From the NCBI GenBank assembly GCA_947002045.1, contig CAMQJB010000014.1, forward strand, positions 1 to 48,887: DNA of 48,887 bases, written 5' to 3'. This document shows, in pieces, positions 41,298 to 48,887 of this stretch (position 1 is its first letter; every line of letters begins with the position of its first letter). The translations under genes were made by a program, and so were the position numbers. The notes beneath the pieces are model-generated. The model saw only the letters and a list, made by a program, of their open reading frames with translations. It was not told where the DNA came from and ran no database searches. Source of the stretch: an uncultured Collinsella sp. (GTDB lineage: Bacteria; Actinomycetota; Coriobacteriia; Coriobacteriales; Coriobacteriaceae).

Positions 41298-43481
41298 GTG
41301 AAGGATTCCGATCTCTCCACAACGGCTGCGCGCGACGCTGCCCGCATCGTCTGGTTTAAGCGCTACCCCGCCAAGCAGACGCTCATCGCATTTTTGCTCG
41401 CGCTGTTGGCGACCACGGCGTTTTCCATCGATCCCTCCCCGGTGTCGAGCAACGCAGTCTTGGCGATTGACCCCAAAGCCTCGGGCATGCTGTACGTGTG
41501 CTACGAGGTGCTCCTCTCGTTTGCCGGCCATACCGACGCGGTCATGCTGCTTGCACTTGCCTGCCTGCTCACCTTGCCGTTTCGCTACGTGTTCTTTGGC
41601 CGTGGCGACACCTGGCGTCCATCGATCATTCTGCCGTCGCTGTTCTTCGCCATCTGCATGGTGTTCGGCCGCAGCTACGATCTCACCGACTCGGCCGAGA
41701 TTGTCCTTGGCGACAAAGCCCGCATCATCTGCGCCTGGATTGGCGGCGCGGGCTGGATGCTCCTAGCGATCGTTGCCTTCTACCTTGCCTTTGAGTGTCT
41801 AGATTGGCTGAGCTCTCGGCGCATTCCGTTTTCCGAGGCGCACTTTGGCCGCGTATGGCGTGTGACTCACGCCGTGCTCTCGGTCCATCCTTTTGCCGGG
41901 CCCTTCCTGGTGCTTATGATCGCCTGGGCGCCCACGCTCATCGCTTCGCTGCCTGGCCTTTTTATGGGAGATACGGGCGCGCAGATTCGCCAGTGGTTCA
42001 ACTATCCCAACGGCACGAGCGACTACCTGCGCCTACTCAACCCCAACGTGCTGCTCAACGGGCATCATCCCGTAGTGCACACGGCCATTATCGGCTCGTG
42101 CGTTCAGCTGGGGCTTTCGCTGTTCAACAGCGCTAACGCGGGCCTCATCATCTATACCTGCGCTCAATTTGTCATCACGGCTGCCTGCATGGCCTATTCC
42201 ATTTCGTCGCTGCGCAAACTGGGCGTGAGCCTGCCGGTTCGCGGTGCGATCCTGCTGTTCTTTGCGTTTATGCCGATGTTCTCTAACTACGCGGCGTTGC
42301 TCACCAAAGACGTGCTCTTTGCCGATGCGTTCTTGGTGCTGCTGGTACAGACCGTCAAGCTCGTGGCATGTGGCTTGCCCCGTCGTGATGCCAATGTCGA
42401 GCGAGCGGGCGAGAAAACCCCCGTGCTCTTTGCGCGCCACGACTGGCTGCTGCTCGCTCTGGGCGCCATGGGTTCCACGTTTCTGCGCAACGGCGGCCTG
42501 GTGTTTCCCCTGGCGGCATGCGTAATCGCGGCGGCGTTTTGCGCCTGGGATGTACATGTCGCTCGTCGTGCGGCTAAGCAGATGGGCACCACGGTCTCAT
42601 GTGCCACGCCGCGCTTCCGCTGGGTCGGCGTGCTCGCAGTACTTGCGCTCTGCCTTGCCTCTAATATGTACTTCACCAAGGTCTTTATGCCGGCGCACGA
42701 TATCACGCCTGGTTCCAAGCGCGAAATCCTCTCGATTCCGTTCCAGCAGACGGCTCGTTTCGTCCAAAAGCACGACGGCCTCAACTCGGGCGTCAACCCC
42801 ACGGTTAAGGAGGACGGCACCATCGTGGAGGCTCCTTGCGACGGTTCAGTGACCGACGAAGAGCGTGCCGTGATCGACCGCGTACTCAAGTACGAGAACC
42901 TGGGCCGCCGCTACAACCCCGACAAGTCCGATGCCGTCAAGAACTGCTTTAACGAGTACGCCTCGCAGGAGGACATCAAGGCCTATTTTGAGGTATGGGC
43001 TCAGATGTTTAAGAAGGATCCCGAGTGCTATATTTCGGCGCTTATCAATAACTACTATGGTTATTTTTATCCGAGCGCGCGCGATGCCTGGGTCTACAGC
43101 ACGGCGCGTAGTGCCGAGATCATGGCGCGTCCCGACAACCTCAAGTACTTCGACTTCCATCCGGTTGACAGCAACGTGGTGCGCTGGTGTGACCATCTGA
43201 TCAACCTATACCGTGTGGCGGTGCAGCGTGTTCCCTTTATCTCGCTCACCATGAGCTCGGCCACCTATGTGTGGATCATGATCGCCGTGGTGGTCTACCT
43301 GCTGCGTCGTCATTCATGGCGTGCGCTGGCGATCTGGGTGCCGCTGTTGGGCGTGCTCGCCGTGTGCCTGATTGGCCCGTGCAACGGCTCGACCTACATG
43401 CGCTACCTGTATCCGGTCATCGCCTGCATGCCCTTCGCCATCGGCGCCACCGTCACCCGCAGCGACTTCCTCTGGTTCTAA
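41298..43481 (+). CDS. large multi-pass membrane protein, DUF6020-like
   Basis: A 727-residue membrane protein from a GTG start with a weak AGAAAGG site. About 13 helices are spread over the chain, with a long outside loop (about 460-620) rich in charged residues. GLFMGDTGAQIRQW, NGHHPVVHT and MGSTFLRNGG are the recognisable motifs. The build recalls GT-C glycosyltransferases or lipid-linked sugar enzymes, and DUF6020 is common in actinobacteria and lactobacilli, but no activity has been assigned. No neighbours of cell-wall sugar synthesis are present. Confidence 0.72.
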   Translation: MKDSDLSTTAARDAARIVWFKRYPAKQTLIAFLLALLATTAFSIDPSPVSSNAVLAIDPKASGMLYVCYEVLLSFAGHTDAVMLLALACLLTLPFRYVFFGRGDTWRPSIILPSLFFAICMVFGRSYDLTDSAEIVLGDKARIICAWIGGAGWMLLAIVAFYLAFECLDWLSSRRIPFSEAHFGRVWRVTHAVLSVHPFAGPFLVLMIAWAPTLIASLPGLFMGDTGAQIRQWFNYPNGTSDYLRLLNPNVLLNGHHPVVHTAIIGSCVQLGLSLFNSANAGLIIYTCAQFVITAACMAYSISSLRKLGVSLPVRGAILLFFAFMPMFSNYAALLTKDVLFADAFLVLLVQTVKLVACGLPRRDANVERAGEKTPVLFARHDWLLLALGAMGSTFLRNGGLVFPLAACVIAAAFCAWDVHVARRAAKQMGTTVSCATPRFRWVGVLAVLALCLASNMYFTKVFMPAHDITPGSKREILSIPFQQTARFVQKHDGLNSGVNPTVKEDGTIVEAPCDGSVTDEERAVIDRVLKYENLGRRYNPDKSDAVKNCFNEYASQEDIKAYFEVWAQMFKKDPECYISALINNYYGYFYPSARDAWVYSTARSAEIMARPDNLKYFDFHPVDSNVVRWCDHLINLYRVAVQRVPFISLTMSSATYVWIMIAVVVYLLRRHSWRALAIWVPLLGVLAVCLIGPCNGSTYMRYLYPVIACMPFAIGATVTRSDFLWF

Positions 43482-43482
43482 C

Positions 43483-43515
43483 TTGGTGCATTGAGGTCAG
43501 GTTTCTTTGCACCAA
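43483..43515 (+). repeat. dyad repeat, TTGGTGCA type
   Basis: TTGGTGCA/TGCACCAA arms (8 bp perfect) around a loop that contains GAGGTCAGG, a variant of the GGGACAGG core. It begins directly behind the DUF6020 gene stop, the same placement as other dyads. Confidence 0.65.
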
Positions 43516-43645
43516 AGGGGCCATCATCACGACGCCTTCATTTTGGGGTTTATCTCGCAGGCCAGTAGGTATATCATAACGACGTTTGTTTATATTGCCC
43601 GAGCATCTGCGCTGGGCTTTAGGTCGAAACCGATAGGAGACACGT

Positions 43646-44452
43646 ATGTCCGGACACTCTAAGTGGGCCACAACCAAGCATCGTAAGGGCGCGCAGGACG
43701 CCAAGCGTTCCGCCCTCTTCTCCAAGCTCAGCCGCAACATCACCGTTGCTGCCCGTCTCGGCGGTGACCCGCTGCCCGAGAACAACGCCAGCCTCGCCGC
43801 TGCCGTTGCCAAGGCCAAGGCTCAGTCCATGCCTAAGGACAAGATCAAGTCCGCTATCGATAAGGCTTTTGGCTCGGGCGCTGACGCCGCCGTCTACGAG
43901 AACATCGTGTACGAGGGCTACGGTCCCGCCGGTGTCGCCGTCTACGTCGACTGCCTGACCGACAACCGCAACCGTACCGCCGCTGATGTCCGTTCCGCCT
44001 TCTCCCACGCTGGTGGCAACCTGGGCACCTCCGGCTCCGTCGCCTTCCAGTTTGAGCGCAAGGGCCAGATTGTCGTCGCCAAGGAGATCCTGGACGAGAA
44101 CGCCAAGAAGGAGACCATGATCGCCAACGGTGCTGCCGGTGACGAGGATGAGTTCATGATGGCCATCGCCGAGGCCGGTGGCGAGGACTACGAGGACGCC
44201 GGCGAGGAGTGGATCGTCTGGACTGCCGCCAACGACGTTATGGCTGTCTCCAAGGCGCTTGAGGAGCAGGGTGTCCAGGTCAAGGGCTCCGAGACCACCA
44301 TGGTCCCGACCACCCCGACCGAGGTCTCCGGCACCGACGCCAAGAAGGTTCAGCGCCTCATCGACCGTCTTGAGGAGCTCGACGACGTCCAGGATGTTTA
44401 CAGCACCATGGACATGACCGACGAGGTCATCGCTGCCCTCGAGGAGGAGTAG
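43646..44452 (+). CDS. YebC/PmpR family regulatory/translation protein
   Basis: Cytosolic protein of 268 residues starting MSGHSKWATTKHRKGAQDAKR, the hallmark of YebC (TACO1) proteins. Members act as transcription regulators or help ribosomes pass proline-rich stretches. It is about 20-25 residues longer than the usual 240-250 form, with an acidic stretch (GDEDEFMMAIAEAGGEDYED) in the middle. GATAGGAG precedes the ATG. No ruvC follows, unlike the common gene order. A terminator lies at 44522-44565. Confidence 0.93.
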   Translation: MSGHSKWATTKHRKGAQDAKRSALFSKLSRNITVAARLGGDPLPENNASLAAAVAKAKAQSMPKDKIKSAIDKAFGSGADAAVYENIVYEGYGPAGVAVYVDCLTDNRNRTAADVRSAFSHAGGNLGTSGSVAFQFERKGQIVVAKEILDENAKKETMIANGAAGDEDEFMMAIAEAGGEDYEDAGEEWIVWTAANDVMAVSKALEEQGVQVKGSETTMVPTTPTEVSGTDAKKVQRLIDRLEELDDVQDVYSTMDMTDEVIAALEEE

Positions 44453-44521
44453 CGCCCGCACGGGTTAAGCCGTGCATATCTGGGCATAATGAAGCGAGCA
44501 TGCAAGCCTCGTGGAATAGAT

Positions 44522-44565
44522 GAGCCGGATCCGCGTGCGTAGAGCACCGGACCCGGCTCTTTTAT
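44522..44565 (+). terminator. terminator after yebC-like gene
   Basis: GAGCCGG/CCGGCTC with an inner TCCG/CGGA pairing, followed by TTTTAT. Confidence 0.8.
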
Positions 44566-44618
44566 AATGATGCGAACCGTTTTGCATTTCGAGAGCCGAG
44601 ATTTGAAGGGAGCGCCGC

Positions 44619-45164
44619 GTGCGCGTACTCAAACGAGCCCTAGCGATCGTGTATCTTGCCGCCACCATCGTGGCGCTGGGTACGCTTGTCTGCCAGTTTT
44701 GGGGGCCGTATACGTATCGCTTTATGCTGCTGATGCGCGACCCCATGCCGCGCATTGTCGTGACGGCATGCGGCGGAGTTGTGGCGATCGGCGTGCTGGT
44801 AAGCTTCTTCCGCCTGATGTTTGCTCGTCGCGAGCCGTCCTGTGTGCATCCGGCGGGGGAGCGCAATATCGAGGTCACGCTCGCGGCGCTTTCTTCGTGC
44901 GCTCGCACTGCGGCAGAGCGCGACGATCGCGTGATGGTCGAGCATGTCGAGGCCTGCGTCCAAGGCTCCGACGATTCGCACGTCCGATTTAAGGTCGAGG
45001 CTATCGCGCTTGACGATAAGGACGTGGCATCTCTGGCTACTGCGATGCAGCGGCGCATCGAGGAAGCTTGCGACACCATGCTTGGCACGCCGGGCACGAC
45101 CGCACGCGTTCGTTTTTTGCCGTCCAAGACTACCGTCCAGACCGTGGAGGTTTCCGGTGAGTGA
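44619..45164 (+). CDS. AmaP-like alkaline shock membrane anchor
   Basis: A 181-residue protein with two N-terminal membrane helices (about 7-30 and 46-66) and a C-terminal soluble part (about 80-181), the build of AmaP, which tethers Asp23 to the membrane. GTG start with GAAGGGAGC before it. It overlaps the next gene by eight bases and lies in the order amaP, DUF2273, asp23 known from Firmicutes. Confidence 0.78.
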   Translation: MRVLKRALAIVYLAATIVALGTLVCQFWGPYTYRFMLLMRDPMPRIVVTACGGVVAIGVLVSFFRLMFARREPSCVHPAGERNIEVTLAALSSCARTAAERDDRVMVEHVEACVQGSDDSHVRFKVEAIALDDKDVASLATAMQRRIEEACDTMLGTPGTTARVRFLPSKTTVQTVEVSGE

Positions 45165-45534
45165 TACCAATCAAGACAAGACCGCTCGTACGCCGCGCCT
45201 GACGATTGACCAGAGCGCCACGCCGGCGAACGAACCTGTTGATTCCAAAGCAGAGGCAACCGAGTTACAAGACGCGGCAGCCGCGGATTTTGACGAGGCT
45301 ATGGGTCTCATCAAGGGTACGGGCGCTGCCATCTGGAGCTATGCCGTGCGTCATCCCAACACCACGCTTGGCGCCGTCGCTGGCTTTATCCTCGCCGTGT
45401 TGGTGCTCACGTTGGGCCTGTGGGACACGCTCGTCATTGCATTCTTCGTGCTGATCGGCGCCGTGATCGGCCAAATTCGCGACGGCGAGAACGGGATCGT
45501 CAACTTCTTCGGCCGTCTGTTTAGCGGCCGCTAA
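45157..45534 (+). CDS. DUF2273 family small membrane protein
   Basis: A 125-residue protein: a polar N-terminal part (1-60), two close membrane helices (about 63-101, NTTLGAVAGFILAVLVLTLG and beyond) and the tail IGQIRDGENGIVNFFGRLF. GTG start inside the end of the amaP-like gene, with GGAGG six bases before it. DUF2273 proteins are constant partners of Asp23/AmaP and probably help to set up the membrane-linked Asp23 layer; the fold motif fits, the exact role is open. The N-terminal extension is longer than usual. Confidence 0.78.
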   Translation: MSDTNQDKTARTPRLTIDQSATPANEPVDSKAEATELQDAAAADFDEAMGLIKGTGAAIWSYAVRHPNTTLGAVAGFILAVLVLTLGLWDTLVIAFFVLIGAVIGQIRDGENGIVNFFGRLFSGR

Positions 45535-45578
45535 TATGTATTCGACTGTCGCATCCGCGGCAGGCATAAGGAGGAACC

Positions 45579-46100
45579 ATGGCTTTTAATACGAAGGTCG
45601 ATGTGGCCGATACCGAGCTCGAGGCAGACGAGACCGTCACCGCCGAGGCCGAGGACGTAACGCTCGAGGATGAGGCGCTCGTCGAGGCCGAGTCCGCCGA
45701 TGATGCGGACGAGGATGATGAGGAAACAGACGAGTCCGAGGACTCGCTGACCTATTCCAACGGTGTGATCGAAAAGATCGTTGCTATGGCCACTCGCGAG
45801 GTTCCACACGTTCTGGGCATGAAGGGTAACCTCATGCATTTTGTGCAGGAGCAGTTTGGTGCCGAGAATCTGACCAAGGGCGTGACGGTCGAGGTCACCG
45901 ATGACAATCGCGTGGTCGTCAACATCTCCGTCATCATCGAGTACGGCGCCTATGCGCCCGCGATCTTCGACGATGTCAAGGCACGTGTCACCGAGCGCCT
46001 TGCCGCGATGACCGGCCTTGAGGTGGCGGGTGTCAACCTGCGTATCGAGGACGTCATCACCCCCGAGGAGTACGAGCACCGCACCAGCCAGCACGAATAA
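45579..46100 (+). CDS. Asp23/Gls24 family envelope stress protein
   Basis: A 173-residue Asp23-family protein. The N-terminal 57 residues are extremely acidic (Asp/Glu/Ala-rich), followed by the Asp23 domain (about 58-165: YSNGVIEKIVAMATREVP, VVVNISVIIEYGA, VAGVNLRIEDV). Asp23 proteins form a membrane-near network and respond to cell-wall or alkaline stress. Third gene of the amaP/DUF2273/asp23 unit with AAGGAGG before its ATG. The acidic lead is unusual and may contact the basic tails of partners. Confidence 0.88.
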   Translation: MAFNTKVDVADTELEADETVTAEAEDVTLEDEALVEAESADDADEDDEETDESEDSLTYSNGVIEKIVAMATREVPHVLGMKGNLMHFVQEQFGAENLTKGVTVEVTDDNRVVVNISVIIEYGAYAPAIFDDVKARVTERLAAMTGLEVAGVNLRIEDVITPEEYEHRTSQHE

Positions 46101-46134
46101 CCTTCCAAAAAGGGACAGGTTTGTTTTGGCAGGT
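46100..46134 (+). repeat. GGGACAGG dyad repeat, 35 bp
   Basis: Arms ACCTTCCAAAA and TTTTGGCAGGT, one mismatch, core AGGGACAGGTTTG, flank TTTTATCTGCGAAAACG. Its first base is the last base of the asp23 stop codon. Confidence 0.87.
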
Positions 46135-46153
46135 TTTATCTGCGAAAACGTTA

Positions 46154-46191
46154 AACGGCCGACCGCGCAAGCAAAAGCGTGGCCGGCCGTT
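46154..46191 (+). terminator. terminator after the asp23 cluster
   Basis: AACGGCCG/CGGCCGTT (8 bp perfect) around a purine-rich loop, followed by ATTTG. It comes directly behind the dyad repeat flank. Confidence 0.75.
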
Positions 46192-46308
46192 ATTTGTATG
46201 CCCCCCGATGTAGGCATACCGCTCGTCTAACTAGGGGTTGCAATCGTCGCGTTCCGCGTTACCCTAATGGGCGCATTGTTTCCAAATTGTTAACGAGGGG
46301 TTGCCGTA

Positions 46309-47331
46309 ATGGCTGACGAGCACGAAACAGAAAGCAAGGCATGGGCGATTGAGGCCGCCGCGGCAGAGGCGGCATCGCGTGCTGCCGAAGAGGTGCATCG
46401 TCCTCCCGTAGTGCCGATGGAGCGCGTGGTTGATCGCACCGATATCGAGCGCGGCGAGCGTGCCGGCCAAAAGCGCAGCCAGGAGCCGGGTTTCCCGCGC
46501 TTTTTTGCCGAGCTCAATCTGGGCCTGATTCTTACGGCCTTTGCCATCGTTGCGTTTAAAACCCCTAATCACTTTGCTTTTGGCGGCACCTCGGGCGTGT
46601 CGGTCATTCTGTCCACGCTGTTCCCGACCCTGCCCGTCGGCGTCTTTATGTGGATTATTAACGCGGTTCTCGTCGTTTTGGGCTTTATCTTTTTGGAGCG
46701 CAAGGCAATCCTGTGGAGCGTCTTCGCCTCGTTTGCGCTGTCCGCCTATGTTTCGCTGTTTGAGCTCTTTATTCCGACCGATGTCTCTCTGACGGGCGAT
46801 ATGTGGCTCGATCTGTGCTTTGCTGTGATTCTGCCGGCGCTCGGCAGTGCCATCGTCTTTGATATTGGCGCCTCGACAGGTGGCACGGACATTCTTGCCA
46901 TGATCCTCAAGCGCCGCACCACGCTCGAGATTGGCCGCGCCCTGCTCCTGGTCGATATCGGCATCGTGACCATCGCGGCCTTCTTGTATGGCCCGCGTGT
47001 CGGTCTGTATTGCGTGCTCGGCCTGTTTGCCAAGACGCTTGTGGTCGACAAAGCCATCGAGAGCATCCATCTTCGTAAGGTCTGCACGGTCATTTGCTCC
47101 GAACCCCTTAAGGTCGAGGAGTTTATCGTCAAGCATCTCAACCGCACGGCGACCATCAGCCGCGGCTACGGTGCCTTCTCGGGCAAGTGCGTGACGGTGA
47201 TCATGAGCGTGCTGAGCCGTCGCGAGGCCGTGCAACTACGCCGCTATGCGCGCGAAGTCGATCCGGGTGCCTTTATCACGATCGTCGACAGCTCCGAGAT
47301 CGTCGGCAAGGGCTTCCGCGGAACGAACTAG
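46309..47331 (+). CDS. YitT family membrane protein
   Basis: A 340-residue protein of the YitT/DUF161-DUF2179 type. A long Ala/Glu/Arg-rich soluble lead (1-68) comes before five or six membrane helices (about 70-245, with FGGTSGVSVILST and GASTGGTDILAMILKR), and a C-terminal DUF2179 domain (about 255-335; RGYGAFSGK, ITIVDSSEIVGKGF). The function of the family is unknown; the soluble domain resembles ligand-binding ACT-like folds. The N-terminal lead is longer than in most relatives. Confidence 0.87.
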   Translation: MADEHETESKAWAIEAAAAEAASRAAEEVHRPPVVPMERVVDRTDIERGERAGQKRSQEPGFPRFFAELNLGLILTAFAIVAFKTPNHFAFGGTSGVSVILSTLFPTLPVGVFMWIINAVLVVLGFIFLERKAILWSVFASFALSAYVSLFELFIPTDVSLTGDMWLDLCFAVILPALGSAIVFDIGASTGGTDILAMILKRRTTLEIGRALLLVDIGIVTIAAFLYGPRVGLYCVLGLFAKTLVVDKAIESIHLRKVCTVICSEPLKVEEFIVKHLNRTATISRGYGAFSGKCVTVIMSVLSRREAVQLRRYAREVDPGAFITIVDSSEIVGKGFRGTN

Positions 47332-47480
47332 CACAGACGTATTCAACGAACCGCCTGCTGGCGCCGTGTACCTTGCAAATCGGTCATCTTTGAGTATTTG
47401 ACCCCACATTGGGCAATAATGATGCTAAAGACAACGTTTGCGATCCAAGTGATTCGTTCAAGATACAAAGGGATGATTCT

Positions 47481-48740
47481 ATGTTCTGCTCGCAGTGCGG
47501 CGCCCCCATGGGCGATAACGACAAGTTCTGCGGCGTGTGTGGTGCTCCTAATGCCGGTGCCGCTGGCCCCGCTCCCCAGGGACAGCCTCAGCCCCAGCAG
47601 TTTGTTCCGCAACCGCCCGTGGCGAATGCGCCAAAGGGCTGTGTGGCTCAGGCGTTTGAGGATATGACCAAGACTCCGGGCGTGCTGCAGCGCGTGTGCC
47701 AGATCGCTTTTTTGCCGGCGCTTATCTGTGTCGTGTCGGTACTCGTTCTGTTCATCCCCGTTATTGGCGGCATTGCGGCTGCCATCGGCTTTTTGGCAGC
47801 TTGCATTGCGAGCGTGTGCGGTTCCGGCTTTGGCATCGAGTGGGGTCGCGATCTGTCGCTTAAGATCGATGACGGCATGGATCGTCCGCTGATGCGTTCC
47901 ACGTCGTTTGGTCTCGGAGTCTTTTCGAGCGTTATTTCGGTCGTGCTCGAGGTTATCGCTGCCATTCCCGTTATCGGTGTAGTGCTTTCGCTGGTGGAGG
48001 GCGTGGTAATTGGCGCTGCGGGCTCGTATTCTTATTACGGCTCTTATGCGCTCGAGGCTGCGCTGTTTGGCTCGCTCGGCCTGCTTGTCCTGGCGCTAAT
48101 TGCCTCGGCGATTCTGGGTGTCTTCTTTAAGATGTTCGCCGACATCGCCGTGATGCACTTTGCGGTGACCGGGCGTGTCGAGAGCGCGTTTTCGCTCGAT
48201 AAGGTCTGGGCGGCGTTTAAGCACAACAAGACCAAGCTGTTCTGTGCTTCGTTCCTTCCCGAGTTTTTGACGGGCCTGGTCGCCAACGTTGTCACATGGA
48301 TCTTGACGGTCGTCTTTGGCGCCATTGCCTCTGTCGGTATGTATAGCTACTACTATCGTCCTACGGGTATTGAGGCAATTGTTACCGGCGGTGGCGTCAC
48401 GCTCGTGCTGTTCTTGGTGCTGGTCGCTTTCGTCACCGTATTTCTTACGGTCTTTGGCAAGATGCTCAAGCACCGTGCCGTTGGCTATTGGGCCGCACGC
48501 TATGCAAGCGAGTGGGCCGACGAGGACAAGGACGACGTCCTGACCTTTGTATTGCCCTTTGAGAAGAAGTCCGCTCCCTCGGGTTACAGTGCTCCGGATG
48601 TCGCGCCTGAGCCCAAGCCCGCGCCCGAGCCGGCGCCCGTGCCTGAGCCTGACCCTGCGCCTGCGCCTGAGCCCGAGTCGGCACCTGCACCTGAGCCGGC
48701 GCCCGAGTCAAGTTCCGACGAGGACCCTCAGGATGAGTAG
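47481..48740 (+). CDS. zinc-ribbon membrane protein, DUF4013-like, Pro/Glu-rich tail
   Basis: A 419-residue protein. It opens with a zinc ribbon (C3, C6, C17, C20 in MFCSQCGAP and KFCGVCGAP), a Pro/Gln linker (25-55), then some seven helices that resemble DUF4013 membrane proteins, and ends in a repeat of Pro-Glu-Pro-Ala units (about 365-405) plus an acidic end. The start at 47481 follows AAAGGGA; a longer frame begins at 47409. Zinc ribbons at the start of membrane proteins are frequent in Coriobacteriia. Function unknown. Confidence 0.75.
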   Translation: MFCSQCGAPMGDNDKFCGVCGAPNAGAAGPAPQGQPQPQQFVPQPPVANAPKGCVAQAFEDMTKTPGVLQRVCQIAFLPALICVVSVLVLFIPVIGGIAAAIGFLAACIASVCGSGFGIEWGRDLSLKIDDGMDRPLMRSTSFGLGVFSSVISVVLEVIAAIPVIGVVLSLVEGVVIGAAGSYSYYGSYALEAALFGSLGLLVLALIASAILGVFFKMFADIAVMHFAVTGRVESAFSLDKVWAAFKHNKTKLFCASFLPEFLTGLVANVVTWILTVVFGAIASVGMYSYYYRPTGIEAIVTGGGVTLVLFLVLVAFVTVFLTVFGKMLKHRAVGYWAARYASEWADEDKDDVLTFVLPFEKKSAPSGYSAPDVAPEPKPAPEPAPVPEPDPAPAPEPESAPAPEPAPESSSDEDPQDE

Positions 48741-48752
48741 CCCTGCCGCCTG

Positions 48753-48777
48753 CCATTTGGGGACGGGGTAGAAATGG
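48753..48777 (+). repeat. dyad repeat, CCATTT type
   Basis: CCATTT/AAATGG arms around GGGGACGGGGTAG, another GGGACRGG-like core behind a stop codon (12 bp after it). Confidence 0.65.
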
Positions 48778-48802
48778 TAGAAATAACGCTTGACAGATGA
48801 GC

Positions 48803-48833
48803 GGGGGGGGGCGGTTATGCCCCGCCCCCCCCC
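48803..48833 (+). terminator. poly-G/poly-C terminator
   Basis: GGGGGGGGGCGG pairs with CCGCCCCCCCCC (12 bp) around a short loop, with GTTGGTTTTT behind it. It should stop the zinc-ribbon gene. Run lengths (G9, C11) may be uncertain. Confidence 0.7.
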
Positions 48834-48871
48834 CCGTTGGTTTTTCACCGGCTGTTTTGTGTGATATAAAC

Positions 48872-48887
48872 AAAAAAACCCCCCCCC
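48872..48887. other. A7-C9 run at the window end
   Basis: The window ends in seven A and at least nine C. Sequencing and assembly often break at such runs, so this is probably a contig end and not a biological border. Confidence 0.6.

Overview
The window looks like one contig from a high-GC Gram-positive gut actinobacterium of the class Coriobacteriia, most likely Collinsella. This rests on base composition, frequent GTG/TTG starts, a SEC-C-tagged methionine aminopeptidase, the amaP/DUF2273/asp23 envelope cluster, a giant 2-hydroxyacyl-CoA dehydratase-type activase, and many small 'GGGACAGG' dyad repeats directly after stop codons. The genus is inferred from gene content, not from a marker gene; no rRNA or tRNA gene was seen. 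The window ends in a poly-C run, as contigs often do.

Layout. 1-8.4 kb: phosphofructokinase, an Ntn-type linear-amide hydrolase, an M18 aminopeptidase, a RelB-like/PIN toxin-antitoxin pair, a D-2-hydroxyacid dehydrogenase, methionine aminopeptidase and a radical SAM protein. 8.5-12 kb: an alpha/beta hydrolase, then a two-gene signalling unit (degenerate GGDEF + receiver + HD-GYP, followed by an Hpt protein). 12-16.3 kb: a minus-strand operon for glutamate-type amino-acid ABC uptake (binding lipoprotein, two permeases, ATPase) ending in a class I glutamine-amidotransferase-like peptidase C26. 16.3-18.6 kb: a strictly periodic array of alternating 15-bp sites, then a divergent DXS-like transketolase. 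18.8-23.3 kb: HD hydrolase, CmpB-like membrane protein, ammonium transporter plus PII protein, HAD phosphatase. 23.3-31.3 kb: a possible type I toxin between two identical dyad repeats, a TetR regulator coupled to a 1593-residue activase/dehydratase fusion, a 3-hydroxyacyl-CoA dehydrogenase and an aryl-sulfotransferase remnant. 31.3-38.1 kb: a DUF389 membrane protein with an EF-hand loop, a 1151-residue sortase-anchored coiled-coil/CAP surface protein with a poly-G tract, and an OPT transporter. 38.3-48.9 kb: housekeeping genes (type III pantothenate kinase, dCMP deaminase, NifU-like scaffold, Lgt, YebC), a large DUF6020 membrane protein, the amaP/DUF2273/asp23 cluster, a YitT protein and a zinc-ribbon membrane protein.

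How it fits together. Nitrogen themes recur: ammonium uptake with PII, glutamate-type ABC uptake with a C26 hydrolase, peptidase and OPT peptide uptake. Fermentative radical/CoA chemistry is suggested by the activase and the 3-hydroxyacyl-CoA dehydrogenase. The most unusual items are the six-site 40-bp-period array at 16508-16723, the G9 tract in the surface-protein gene (a +1 or -1 slip gives an early stop), the SD-sequestered small membrane-peptide gene between identical 29-bp dyads, and the family of dyads that keep a GGGACAGG-like core while their stems differ.
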